From the NCBI RefSeq assembly GCF_016801865.2, contig NC_068937.1:72133601-72197600 (forward strand): 64,000 nt of DNA. Reading direction: 5' to 3'. The position numbers and the translations under genes were made by a program. Source of the DNA: Culex pipiens pallens. Lineage: Eukaryota; Arthropoda; Insecta; Diptera; Culicidae. The notes beneath the pieces were generated by a model. It was not told the origin of the DNA. It was given only the letters and a program-made list of their open reading frames with translations, and made no database searches. Every line of letters starts with the position of its first letter. Within the stretch, counting starts at the first letter, position 1. Below, piece by piece: positions 34,039 to 44,561 of the stretch.

Positions 34039-34219
34039 GTTACGATCTCTGAAATGGTGAGAAAACCATTTAACACAAAGTTTTTTTAAGGTTCTCGTTT
34101 ATGCGGGAATTCCCGTACTGCAGAATTCTGCAATTCTGCACGAAATCGGCAGCAGAGCGTTCCCGTACTTTTCTGCAACAAAAGTAACTTTTCTCTCAGT
34201 CAGAACTTCTGCAATGAGA

Positions 34220-37200
34220 GGGACAGAAGCAGAGACGCATCGAGCTCTACAGGCTCAATAAAAACTCCTTACCTGCTCTGAATGGTAGAACAGAGCTAAG
34301 CTCTGTATGCAGCGAACAGAGCCAGCTCTGTATGGGGAAAAATAATATTGATTTGCATATATCTCAAAAACGATAAGTTTTAGAAAGTTGACATGTTCTA
34401 GAAAGTTGCTGGTACCAAAAGGTTCTATATTATTGTCTCAGACGTCATTACAATTTGATTGATTTAGTTGTGCAAAAGAAGAAAAAACTATTTATTTTCT
34501 AAGATACAAGGTATAGAATATTTTTGTTTTCGACAAAGTTGCTCAACTACCAAAAATGAACAACTCTCTCGAAGACACCAAAGCTCTATCTTCAATAGAT
34601 ACCGAAATAAAAAATAAAAACTATTTTCATAATAAATACGGCTTGCGTCAAACACAAAGCGACCGCGTCGTAGGCACAGGTAATATGAGGCATGTTTGGT
34701 AGAAATCGTCTGAAGTGAAAACTAGTATAGCAGAGTGTTCATAGAGAGTTTTTATGTTAAATGCTCTCGTCTGGATGGTTGAAAGAAATTTCAGATAAAA
34801 TTATACAAATTTATAAAATTATATTCTTTTTATTGTACTGGTAAGTAATTATGATTAGAAACAATAAAATTATTTTACAGCTATTTTTATGTTTGTCTTG
34901 ACAAAACAAATGTTTAACAAAATTACAAGTTTCGTACAACAAATTAAGATAAAAAACAATTTCGAATACGCAAGTTAAAAAAATTAAAACTAAATCTTCT
35001 AACAATTATTTTAATTTTATAAAAAAAAATCAGTTAACATATGTTTAACCTTATAAAGATTTCGGGAAACTTTGCCATTTTATTTAGTTCAACAGAAAAA
35101 AACTATATTTTTCAAGCAAGATAACCATAAGAAAGTTTTAAGCTCTAAATAATCTCTATGATATTTTTTTACATTTTGTCACCTTTTTTAAATAAAATAA
35201 GAAAATGAAATTAAATAGCAAAAAATATTTTTTCTTTATTTCTCAAGCCAGGAAATCAGTGAAGAGTTTCAAGCTCTAAATGCTCTCTATGGAAATTTGC
35301 CATTTTATTACCTGTATTCTACATATTTTTTATTTTTCAAACAAAGGAAAGCAGTGAAGAGTTTTTAGCTTTAAATGCTCTCTATGGAAATTTGCCATTT
35401 TATTACCTGTATTCTAAATATTTTTTTTATTTTTCAAATAAAGGAAAGCAGTGAAGAGTTTTTAGCTCTAAATGCTCTCTATGTAAATTTGCCATTTTAT
35501 TACCTGTATTCTAAATATTTTTTTTATTTTTCAAATAAAGGAAAGCAGTGAAGAGTTTTTAGCTCTAAATGCTCTCTATGGAAATTTGCCATTTTATTAC
35601 CTGTATTCTAAATATTTTTTATTTTTCAAACAAAGGAAAGCAGTGAAGAGTTTTTAGCTCTAAATGCTCTCTATGGAAATTTGCCATTTTATTACCTGTA
35701 TTCTAAATATTTTTTTTTTTTTTCAAATAAAGGAAAGCAGTGAAGAGTTTTTAGCTCTAAATGCGCTCTATGGAAATTTGTCATTTTATTACCTGTATTC
35801 TAAATATTTTTTTATTTTTCAAATAAAGGAAAGCTGTGAAGAGTTTTTAGCTCTAAATGCTCTCTATGGAAATTTGCCATTTTATTACCTGTATTCTAAA
35901 TATTTTTTTATTTTTCAAATAAAGGAAAGCAGTGAAGAGTTTTTATCTCTAAATGCTCTCTATGGACATTTGCCATTTTATTACCTGTATTCTAAATATT
36001 TTTTTATTTTTCAAATAAAGGAAAGCAGTGAAGAGTTTTTATCTCTAAATGCTCTCTATGGACATTTGCCATTTTATTACCTGTATTCTAAATATTTTTT
36101 TATTTTTCAAATAAAGGAAAGCAGTGAAGAGTTTTTAGCTCTAAATGCTCTCTATGGAAATTTGCCATTGTATTACCTGTTTTCTAAATATTTTTTTATT
36201 TTTCTAATAAAGGAAAGCAGTGAAGAGTTTCTAGCTCTATATGCTCTCTATGGAAATTTGCCATTTTATTACCTGTATTCTAAATATTTTTTTTTCAAAC
36301 AAAGGAAAGCAGTGAAGAGTTTTTAGCTCTAAATGCTCTCTATGGAAATTTGCCATTTTATTACATTTATTCTATTTTTTTTTCAGGAAATCAGTGAAGA
36401 GTTTTTTGTTCTAAATGCTCTTTATGGAAATTTTGCTATTTTTTTTCTCAAGACAAGATTTTAACATCAATTGAGTTGAATAATGTAATTAAATTTAAGT
36501 TGGACAAAATAAATCGATAATATATTTTATTGTCGATTATGTTTTTACTAAATTTCCATAGAGAGCATTTAGAGCTTAAAACTCTTCACTGCTTTCCTTT
36601 GTTTGAAAAATAAAAAAGTATTTAGAATACAGGTAATAAAATGGCAAATTTCCATAGAGAGCATTTAGAGCTAGAAACTCTTCACTGCTTTCCTTTGTTT
36701 GAAAAATAAAAAATATTTAGAATACAGGTAATAAAATGGCAAATTTCCATAGAGAGCATTTAGAGCTTGAAACTCTTCACTGATTTCCTGGCTTGAGAAA
36801 TAAAGAAAAATGGTTTTTGCTATTTAATTTCATTTTCTTATTTTATTTAAAAAAGGTGACAAAATGTAAAAAAATATCATAGAGATTATTTAGAGCTTAA
36901 AACTTTCTTATGGTTATCTTGCTTGAAAAATATAGTTTTTTATGTTGAATTAAATAAAAAAGAAAAGTTTCCTGAAATCTTTATAAGGTTAAACTTATGT
37001 TAACTGATTTTCTTTTTATAAAATTAAAATAATTGTTAGAAGATTTAGTTTTAATTTTTTTAACTTGCGTATTTGAAATTGTTTTATATCTTAATTTGTT
37101 GTACAAAACTTGTAATTTTGTTAAACATTTGTTTTGTCAAGACAAACATAAAAATAGCTGTAAAATAATTTTGTTGTTTCTAATCTTAATTACTTACCAG

Positions 37201-37815
37201 TACAATAAAAAGAATATAATTTTATAAATTTGTATAATTTTATCTGAAATTTCTTTCAACCATCCAGACGAGAGCATTTAACATAAAAACTCTCTATGAA
37301 CACTCTGCTATACTAGTTTTCACTTCAGACGATCTCTACCAAACATGCCTCATATTACCTGTGCCTACGACGCGGTCGCTTTGTGTTTGTCGCAAACAGT
37401 ATTTATTATAGAAATAGTTTTTATTTTTTATTTCGGTATCTATTGAAGATAGAGCTTTGGTGTCTTCGAGAGAGTTGTTCATTTTTGGTAGTTGAGCAAC
37501 TTTGCCGAAAACAAAAATATTCTATACATTGTATCTTAGAAAATAAATAGTTTTTTCTTGTTTTGCACAACTAAAATCAACCAAATTGTAATGACGTCTG
37601 AGACAATAATATAGAACCTTTTGGTACCAGCAACTTTCTAGAACATGTCAACTTTCTAAAACTTATCGTTTTTGAGATATATGCAAATCAATATCATTTT
37701 TCCCCATACAGAGCTGGCTCTGTTCGCTGCATACAGAGCTTAGCTCTGTTCTACCATACAGAGCAGGTAAGGAGTTTTTATTGAGCCTGTAGAGCTCGAT
37801 GCGTCTCTGTCCCTA
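34220..37815. mobile_element. 3.6-kb foldback element with internal 95-bp repeats
   Basis: Outer arms 34220-35230 and 36800-37815 are inverted copies starting GAGACGCATCGAGCTC / GAGCTCGATGCGTCTC. They contain TAGAGCAGGTAAG-like CAGAGC boxes and TTTTAGAAAGTTGACATG. Inside, the left half has about twelve tandem 95-96-bp units and the right half about three in the opposite orientation, around an asymmetric centre near 36500. One further arm stands alone at 58992-59745. No transposase gene. Tandem blocks inside inverted arms are typical of FB elements. Confidence 0.88.
35240..36410 (+). repeat. 95-96-bp tandem repeat, about 12 units
   Basis: The unit contains GCAGTGAAGAGTTTTTAGCT, CTAAATGCTCTCTATGGAAA and TTGCCATTTTATTACCTGTA plus a T-rich spacer of variable length. 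Where the spacer keeps the unit at 96 bp an open frame of 220 codons appears (35664-36326) with a 32-residue period. This is probably an accident of unit length. Confidence 0.95.
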
Positions 37816-37839
37816 GGTTAGAAGGAGAAAAGCAAGAGA

Positions 37840-38060
37840 GAGAGCATTTATTTTTGCTCTCTCTATTTTTGACATTTTGCAGGGGTGGGACAATAACAGT
37901 AGGGGCCCTGCACTAAAACAAAAATATAAAGTCCAAATCCAGCTGCAAATGCGCTGTAAAAGCGCTTTTGATGCAGATGTGAAAACTCTTTAGCTTTTAC
38001 CCGCAGCTGGAAATGCGCTGTTAGTGCTATACAGTGACTAAATTTAGTGCTGAATGGTTA
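37840..38060. mobile_element. MITE-like segment ending GGTTACTTGGGTA
   Basis: It contains GCTGCAAATGCGCTGTAAAAGCGC symmetry in parts and ends TGCTGAATGGTTACTTGGGTA. The same end occurs at 62066-62085, and in inverted form (CCCAAGTAACCA) at 57523-57534, so this is a dispersed terminal motif. A purine/pyrimidine GAGAGAGAGC / GCTCTCTCT hairpin lies at about 37835-37867. Confidence 0.55.
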
Positions 38061-38359
38061 CTTGGGTAGTTTATGTATGTTTTTGGTAGTATTTGGCCTA
38101 TTCTACCACCTCCTATCATTATATTTTGCCTATCTTATTTTTTCATGTTTTGTTACAGTAACTTTTTCATGTTTTTGCTTGTTTTTCACACTTTCTAATA
38201 TAAAATGGCATCATTATCATTCAAATTGTAAAAAATGCGTAGAGGCATAGTCTGGGACACTATAAAAATTACTGCATACTGTTTTTTACATAAAATATAG
38301 GAAATGTTGTAAATAAAATGTAATTTTTTAAAACATTGGCAAAGTCACATAAAATCAGA

Positions 38360-38545
38360 GCTGCGGAGTCGGGTCATGTTTTAGGCGACTCCGACTTTCT
38401 GAGTTAAGCCGACTCCGGCTTTCAGCTTCATACGTCCCCTTCGACTCCAACTCCGGCCTGCCAACTCTAGCCGACTCTGACTCCGACTCCGACTCCAGCT
38501 TTTAACAAATTGTTGACTCCGACTCCGACTCCAACACTAATTAAG
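38360..38545. repeat. GACTCC hexamer-rich region
   Basis: Degenerate runs of CGACTCCGACTCC with opposite-strand GGAGTCGG at the left edge (AGCTGCGGAGTCGGGTC). Such stretches occur inside insect DNA elements. From 38560 to 38830 I see nothing specific. Confidence 0.8.
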
Positions 38546-38833
38546 AATATCTAAAAAATGTTTAAATAAAATCTCCATTCCTCTAACTATCCCCCACCTA
38601 TTAGATATTTTGGAGGTTATTTTGCAACTTTCCTTCAGTAGACATAGACGATTCTTTAGGCACCTGCAAACTCTGTTCACAACTTGGAATTAATCAGCTT
38701 TTCAAAGGTAGGCCACATCTCTGCTTAAAATAGCTTCACACTATTATGCTCTAATAACGAAATAAATGAAATGAAATGAAAAGTATTGATAACATAACTC
38801 ACATGTTTATCTCACACATGCGCGTATACCTGT

Positions 38834-39165
38834 AAACCGGGGTGACATTGATGTTTAGGGTTACATTGATAAGTTGAAGTATTTTTTGCACATTGATAGT
38901 ACAAAATGATTTTGCAAAATCAGAGTATTTCAAGAAGTAAAATTTGATTCTGTTTTTAAGAATAATTGTAATTTTTATTTAATTAACCCAAAATTTACAT
39001 TACTTTTTTACTAAAAATTGGTAAACAAGTAAAAAAAACATGTTATTGTTATATAAAAAAATGGGAGAGCTAGACTTCATAATCGATTTGACATATAAAA
39101 TCATTTTAGGCTTTAATTTGTAAGACACACAGAAACTATCAAAGTCACCCACCCTGGTATTAAAA
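38834..39165. mobile_element. Inverted-repeat relic with GGGTGACATTGATG ends
   Basis: The left end AAACCGGGGTGACATTGATG and right end CTATCAAAGTCACCCACCCTGG (read as two pieces) are inverted relatives. The interior is AT-rich and non-coding. No target duplication seen. Confidence 0.55.
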
Positions 39166-39444
39166 TAAACAGTTTACTTAACTGTATTCCAAAGCTCTAC
39201 TGAAATTTATGTGAAAATACATAAATTGACATTTTGTAATCCAGCCACGAATCCAGCCCAGTATTACTGCGCATGACAGGTAAACTAATTGAACTGAAAC
39301 TGAAACGGTACAGCAAGCATTGATTATCTTCATAATTTCAAATAAAATTGAGATGATAAACATCGATTCTAAACCTCTCAAGGTGGTAATTCTTTAATTA
39401 AATATTAAAAAGTAAATTTGGACACAAATCAATTGTCTTTTTAG

Positions 39445-39790
39445 ACATGGCGCATGCTCGGCATGAAGTGCTTCAAAGGCACGCTTTACCCAAAACGACC
39501 CTCCATTGCATTTACGTCTTTTACTACTCAAAACTTAGTAAAACTCAATTGGCCAAAATTTATGGCAAGCACCCATCTACGATTTAAAACTGGATTGAAA
39601 AGTACGACGAAACAACGGTTCCAGCCTTGGTTCCAGCTCAAGTTCCGCAAGCCAATAAGCTTTACAACCGTCAATCGCATATTGCATGCCGAAGGATACA
39701 GCTGGAAAGTTCTGAAGCGTCGAGCGGGACAGTTGCGGACTCAAGATGTTACCGGTATCAAGCTGAACTATCTGTTGTGATGTGTGACAT
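39445..39790 (+). pseudogene. Tc1/IS630-like transposase N-terminal relic
   Basis: Two frames together resemble the helix-turn-helix N terminus of Tc1/IS630-type transposases: a KLAKIYGKHPSTI...WIEKY-like helix in one frame and VNRILHAEGYSWKVLKRRA in another. The latter is like the second HTH and linker preceding the DDE core. Frameshifts separate them and no DDE domain follows. Similarity is from memory of the family. Confidence 0.55.
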
Positions 39791-40405
39791 TCATAATTTG
39801 AGTTTCTTGACGAGCTTACTATTGAAAGGCTTGTATGCATATCGGAAGGAAAGGGGTAAAGAAACAGCTTTACGAACAGCAGAACAAAGGAGAGGGAGCG
39901 TTTTCTTGGGGCTTTTCTTCACCCTCTCTGGCTTGCTTTCGCTGCCGCTGCTGCCCATTTGAAATTTTTCTTGACCGATTCCTTCCGAAGTGCATATACC
40001 GCTGAAAGGTTGAATATTGAGGACCAGGGGTACGCTCCTATTGGTGTCGGATCGTGTTCCGAGGCGAGTTTACTCACCGCCCAAGAGCTTCAATGCTGAG
40101 TTTTCTGGGCGTTAACGGATTGCACGAGTCGTTTTCCGTGGGAGGTACCTTCACATTCAGCATTAGTTTTTATTGTATTGATATATGAAATAAATGTTGA
40201 AATGAAGTTTAATATTTGGATACAATCGCATTTAAACGTTAAAGGCTTATTCTTTTGCCTCGTGCTTCCTGATGGCTCGTTCAATGCAGACAACCCATTA
40301 TGTAAGCACGTGGTTCGTTTGCGTTGTTTGTCTCTTCTCTATTCACCGACTGATCACGCGCGAGAGGTACGAAGCAGAATCGACCTCATCACATTGATCC
40401 AGTAT

Positions 40406-41315
40406 CAGTGGTGTCACGGTTCGCTTATGAGCGTATCACAACCACTCAATCGACGAACCTATCGGGTGAGCGATTATCGAGTGGGTCTGAACGATTCGCG
40501 AACCAAAATTTCGATCATCATTTCTCTGCTCGCTTGCCGCTCCAATCTGAACGGAGTAAAGAGAGCGTTCAGCGAACGGTTCGCCAACGGAGAATATAGG
40601 CACTGATAGAAAAACTTATTTGTTTTTATTCTTCACTCCCACAAAATTGTTCAAATTTGTTAACGATAAAGTTATCAAGGGACCATCCCTAAACTACGTG
40701 GACACCTTAGGATGAGGGGGGTGGGGGGGCGGTGCTATGGCAATTAACCACGTTCCATGAAAAAAGATTTAATTTGAAAGGAAATTGTCTACGATGAGGG
40801 GGGTGGGGCGGTTGATATTTCCAAAAAAGTGTCCACGTTTGTGGATGGTCCCCAAGGAACCAGGGAGTCCTCTGTTGACCCAGGACATAAAAACATAATA
40901 TAAAAAAGTTATGCGGGTATGATCTGCAGTCATAAACCGCAGACGTCTTGCTTATTACGGCGGTGGACCCACCGATAATAAATCCAGGGAGTTATTGGAA
41001 GACCCAGGACATCCCAATGAGTTGTTGCAGCCATGCTCTGTAGCCCTCCATAGTCACTTAAGCTGTCTGCCGTAGCCTTCTGTTGTCAAAATCATGAAAT
41101 GTTTTTCTCTGAGTTCTGTTTTTAGCTCTTCTTGCGAACCGCTCATTGATGGTCCCTCTCACTCTAATTCGCGATGAGAGAGCAAGGGTTCATGCGAACC
41201 ACGGCAGGCGTTTGGATCTTGGTTCGCTCGTGCTTGGTTCGCAATCATGAGCGAACCACACCACATGACGTATCGTTTGAACCACGATTCGAGTGAGCGA
41301 ACCGTGACACCACTG
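40406..41315. mobile_element. 910-bp hAT-type element, duplication TCCAGTAT
   Basis: Inverted ends CAGTGGTGTCACGGTTCGCT and AGCGAACCGTGACACCACTG are perfect over 20 bp. The 8-bp TCCAGTAT flanks both sides (40398-40405, 41316-41323). CAGTG ends with 8-bp duplications are diagnostic of hAT. GGTTCGC / GCGAACC motifs recur inside both ends as subterminal repeats. No transposase ORF; a second MITE is nested inside. Confidence 0.93.
40679..40856. mobile_element. GGGACCATCC MITE nested in the hAT element
   Basis: It starts GGGACCATCCCTAAACTACG and ends with the inverted GTGTCCACGTTTGTGGATGG plus TCCC. Two AGGATGAGGGGGGTGGGG-like boxes lie inside. CAA stands on both sides, a possible 3-bp duplication. 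Fragments of the family occur at 4116-4225 and 62215-62320. Confidence 0.85.
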
Positions 41316-42439
41316 TCCAGTATACATTCTGGTTCTCCGTAGCTCGACTTATCAATTTTAAACCAAATATCGTGTGGACAGCAAATTTCTTTTTGTAAGC
41401 AGGAAATAGTCAACTAAATAAGAAAACAGATGATTAATGACAGATATTTTCATCAAACAGAATATTTAACGGTTGCTATGATCTTATTTTTTTTAACAGG
41501 CCGCACGTCATGCGGTCATACCACCCAGGCGTTTCGTAAAATCACTGGAATTGATATTATCTAGATACGTGCAATACATGTTTTAAACATATAAGTCATG
41601 ATAAAATTCTTACCGGTTACCGGTAGAATAATATTTGAAAAAAAATCAAGTTCTATCAATGTTACCCCGATTTATGACATTTAAGGGTGCACAGCAACCA
41701 AAAAAGTTGTTGTCTTCTTATTCCAAAGTTTTCAAACTTACGGACCCAAATGGCCTAAAACAGCCATATTTAAAGATTTGTTCAACGATATTTGTAAGGA
41801 TCCACACTTTTAGATTTTTGTAGAGAAATAGTAAACATTAAGGAAATCGATGAATTTTATATATTCAATGATGATTTCAAAATAAGTTGCAACTTAATTT
41901 TGATATTTTTTGTCAGTTTCAAATATTTACAACACGACTCTTTGTTTTTTTTTATTTATATACAAAATGAGCATGTTGAGTTCCAAGTAATAGATTGATA
42001 TAGGGGAAATTCTCGTATGTTTGACAGGATATGCACTCGTTCCTAACTTCATCCAATTTGAATATTTTCACTATTTAAACAACTAATTTTGCAAAACTGT
42101 TGATAGAAACTTGTTTGCTCACATCCTATTGAGCTATTTATTACTTGATTTCAGTTGAAAACGCTTTTTATGAAAAATGTGTAAATTTGGAAGGTGTAAT
42201 TTCGGATGGTTGAATATTACCTCTTTTATGGTGTAATTTTACCTCACTGAAAAGGTGACATTGCACCAGACAAGTAAAAAATTACTCATTATCAGAAGTA
42301 GAATTACACATTTTTTCTGACATAAAAGATGTACCCCTTCGCAGATGTAATATTACCATGATTTTTTTTACTGTGAACATCAATGTGCTGAAATGGCCAG
42401 AGGCGTACTAAGGCCGGGTGTCACCCGGGGCGGGCTGCC

Positions 42440-42740
42440 CGGTGTCATGGAGGTCATCGGAAGTCGGATTCCCGGAAGTGTCCACCCTAGGAACTTCCTT
42501 TCTGCAGTTGAACCGTCGAACTGAACTCGCGCGGATGCACAAAGCCGGCGAGTCGTTCCGTTGTCGATCGAGAGCTCCTGTCCAAGTTCCCCACCCCGCT
42601 GCCCCATCGCAGCTCGACCATTTCCGAGCGACTGTCCAGCCGTGGAAGTCATCGGGAGTCGGATATCCGGAAGGAACTTCGTCCAAGCAGTTCACCCGAC
42701 GAATTGCTCTCGCGCGGATGAACAAAGCCGGCGAGTAGTC
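42440..42740 (+). repeat. Two-fold repeat in the leader region of the LTR element
   Basis: A block of about 180-190 bp is present twice with divergence: GTCATCGGAAGTCGGATTCC / GTCATCGGGAGTCGGATATC and CGCGGATGCACAAAGCCGGC / CGCGGATGAACAAAGCCGGC. GC-rich, unlike the AT-rich surroundings. It probably belongs to the 5' untranslated part of the element that follows. Confidence 0.7.
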
Positions 42741-42941
42741 CCAGTTCAAGCGTTCCCGATCCAACCCGTTCCGAGCCGAGCTCGCGAGCAAATGCGTTTG
42801 CGCGCGTGTATGTGTCACCGATCAAAAAAGTGACGCAACGAGAAGTGTCGTTGGCCATCCGAGGAGACGAACTTTTCCAGACGAAGCGCTGCGACCCAGC
42901 AGCACAAAACAAATCCTCGACGGGGCTAGCGGGGAGCGGCC

Positions 42942-43286
42942 ATGGATCAAACAATGAAGAAGAAGTTGACATATGCGTTACAGCAGCGACACCTGGCGGA
43001 ACAGAAGGTGGTGTTTGTAGAGGATCTTCTTCTGGGTTTGTACCAACCCACGCTACCACAGCTGACAACCCTGTACGACTTCTTGTGTGCAGCGTTCCGA
43101 GAGTACAGCCAGCACCACCTCACGGTCCTCGAACTCATCCCAATAGAGGACCTCGCTCAGCAGGAGGCTGAATTCGAGAGGAACGATGCGAGTTTCTACA
43201 ATGTTGCCACTGTGGTGGCAGAAATGCAGATCGAAGCAGAGAGAAAGCCAACATCAACCCTGACTTGCAAGCAAAAGTATGGCTGA
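42942..43286 (+). CDS. Gag-like N-terminal frame of an LTR element
   Basis: 114 residues from an ATG in good context (GCCATGG). The helical, Glu/Gln/Leu-rich text (LQQRHLAEQKV ... LCAAFREYSQHHLTVLE ... EAEFERNDASFYNVATVV) resembles the start of BEL/Pao Gag (DUF1759-type). It ends at a TGA, but the frame continues after a shift near 43265. Gag would form cytoplasmic particles. Confidence 0.6.
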   Translation: MDQTMKKKLTYALQQRHLAEQKVVFVEDLLLGLYQPTLPQLTTLYDFLCAAFREYSQHHLTVLELIPIEDLAQQEAEFERNDASFYNVATVVAEMQIEAERKPTSTLTCKQKYG

Positions 43287-44561
43287 AACAGATGCATATG
43301 GCCTGGGAGGCCAACCAAGTAGACGTTCATAAGCCAGCACCGAGCCACAAACTACTCCAGAACCAACAGACGGCTCCCACGAGGCCGATTGTCATCGAGT
43401 CCGCCAGCGAATCCCTAACAATCCTGAGCTCGGACCAGCCGAGTGCAGCCGATTTCCAAACAGCGAGGGATATCAACGCGATCCCGAGTGCGGACACCAG
43501 GTTCGACTCTCTCGAGGCAACCAGTTGCAAGTCTAAGGTCGTCACCGCCGAATCGGAGTCAGTCCGAGCGCAGCCAGCAGTGGTTCTGTCCATCCAAGTT
43601 TTTCGTGACGACAGTGACTTGTCCAATTTAGAAGCTGAAACCACCGTGCATACAGAGCCGCAGCAACAGGAAGTGGTGCGATGTTCCGACGACGAAGCTG
43701 ACCAGCGCCATGTCTGCAGCGATAGTGGCCTCCAACGTGTGGTCCAAATCCACAATCACAGCCAAATCCAGATTTGCCGCCTCCGGATCGGATCTATCCC
43801 GAACTTTACGACTCTGATGACCGTCCCGGAGAACCAACCGCTTCTGCAGGCCGCGGCTAGGGCACCAGACAAGTGTGAAGACCGTCGATCAGTGCAAGAC
43901 CGTATTACCACCTCCCAAACCCCTCCAGGAGCAGCAGACGGCAACTGCGGAGCCGGTCGCCATCGAATCCACCTACAAGCTTGGCAGCGATTCCCGGCCA
44001 AGCCAGAACGCGGACCAACCGAATTCAGTCGCCTCCCGACTAAGTGAGAAAGTCACCACGAACCCGAGTGCGGACACCAAGTCCGACTTCCCCGATGAGA
44101 GTAGCAGTGAGCCGACGTATCCAACCGGACACTTAAAATACGTCACCATCGAAACTGAACCCGACAACGTGCTGCCAGCAGTGTTCCCGTCCAACCATGT
44201 TCCCCCACACAACAGCGAACTCAAACCAAAAGCGACCGTGAAGACTGAGCCACTACAACCTAAAGTGGTTCAAAATTCCGTTCACCACGGCGAGCCAGAA
44301 CAATGCCGTGTCCACAGCGACAGCGGTCTCCAGAAGATGAACCTACCAGAATCTGAGCACAAGCCGAACTGCTTACATCAGATCGGCAGTTACAACATGG
44401 ACTTTGCGATGGTGATGACCGTCCCGGTGTACAAACCGCTGCCGCAGCCAGCGGCCAAGGCACCAGACAAGCGTAGACTTCCCTTACCAAGCCGCGTAAA
44501 TCTGGACAAAAGTGTAGTCCACGTCGAAGAGGAGCGTCCTCCCGATGACTTGGGTCTCGCC

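Larger units (their letters stand above)
21949..34107. mobile_element. DNA transposon copy 1 (outermost of a nest), 2-bp duplication AA
   Basis: The left end CCCGGATAAACGAAAACTAT and right end (complement CCCGCATAAACGAGAACCTT) agree at 16 of 20 positions. AA flanks both sides (21947-21948, 34108-34109). Its own sequence is 21949-23457, 25507-25562, 31869-32325 and 34044-34107, together about 2.09 kb, nearly the length of its sister copies. The rest is later insertions. Subterminal regions repeat ACCATTT / AAATGGT many times. Internally it has GT-AG bounded exon-like pieces, one ending in a frame RRGELETTEQLVLEDS... up to a stop, and a hairpin at about 22866-22969. The superfamily is uncertain; 2-bp duplications and CCC ends suggest a CACTA/Mirage-type relative. 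Confidence 0.85.

Noticed and set aside
35664..36326. A 220-codon open frame with a 32-residue period
   Set aside because: It is a by-product of 96-bp tandem units inside a foldback element; units of 95 bp elsewhere in the block break the frame.
35240..36410. Direct repeats resembling a CRISPR array
   Set aside because: The whole 95-bp unit repeats without unique spacers and the setting is eukaryotic.
38360..38545. GACTCC repeats as a coding Ser/Asp-rich repeat
   Set aside because: No frame is open over the stretch and the repeat is irregular.
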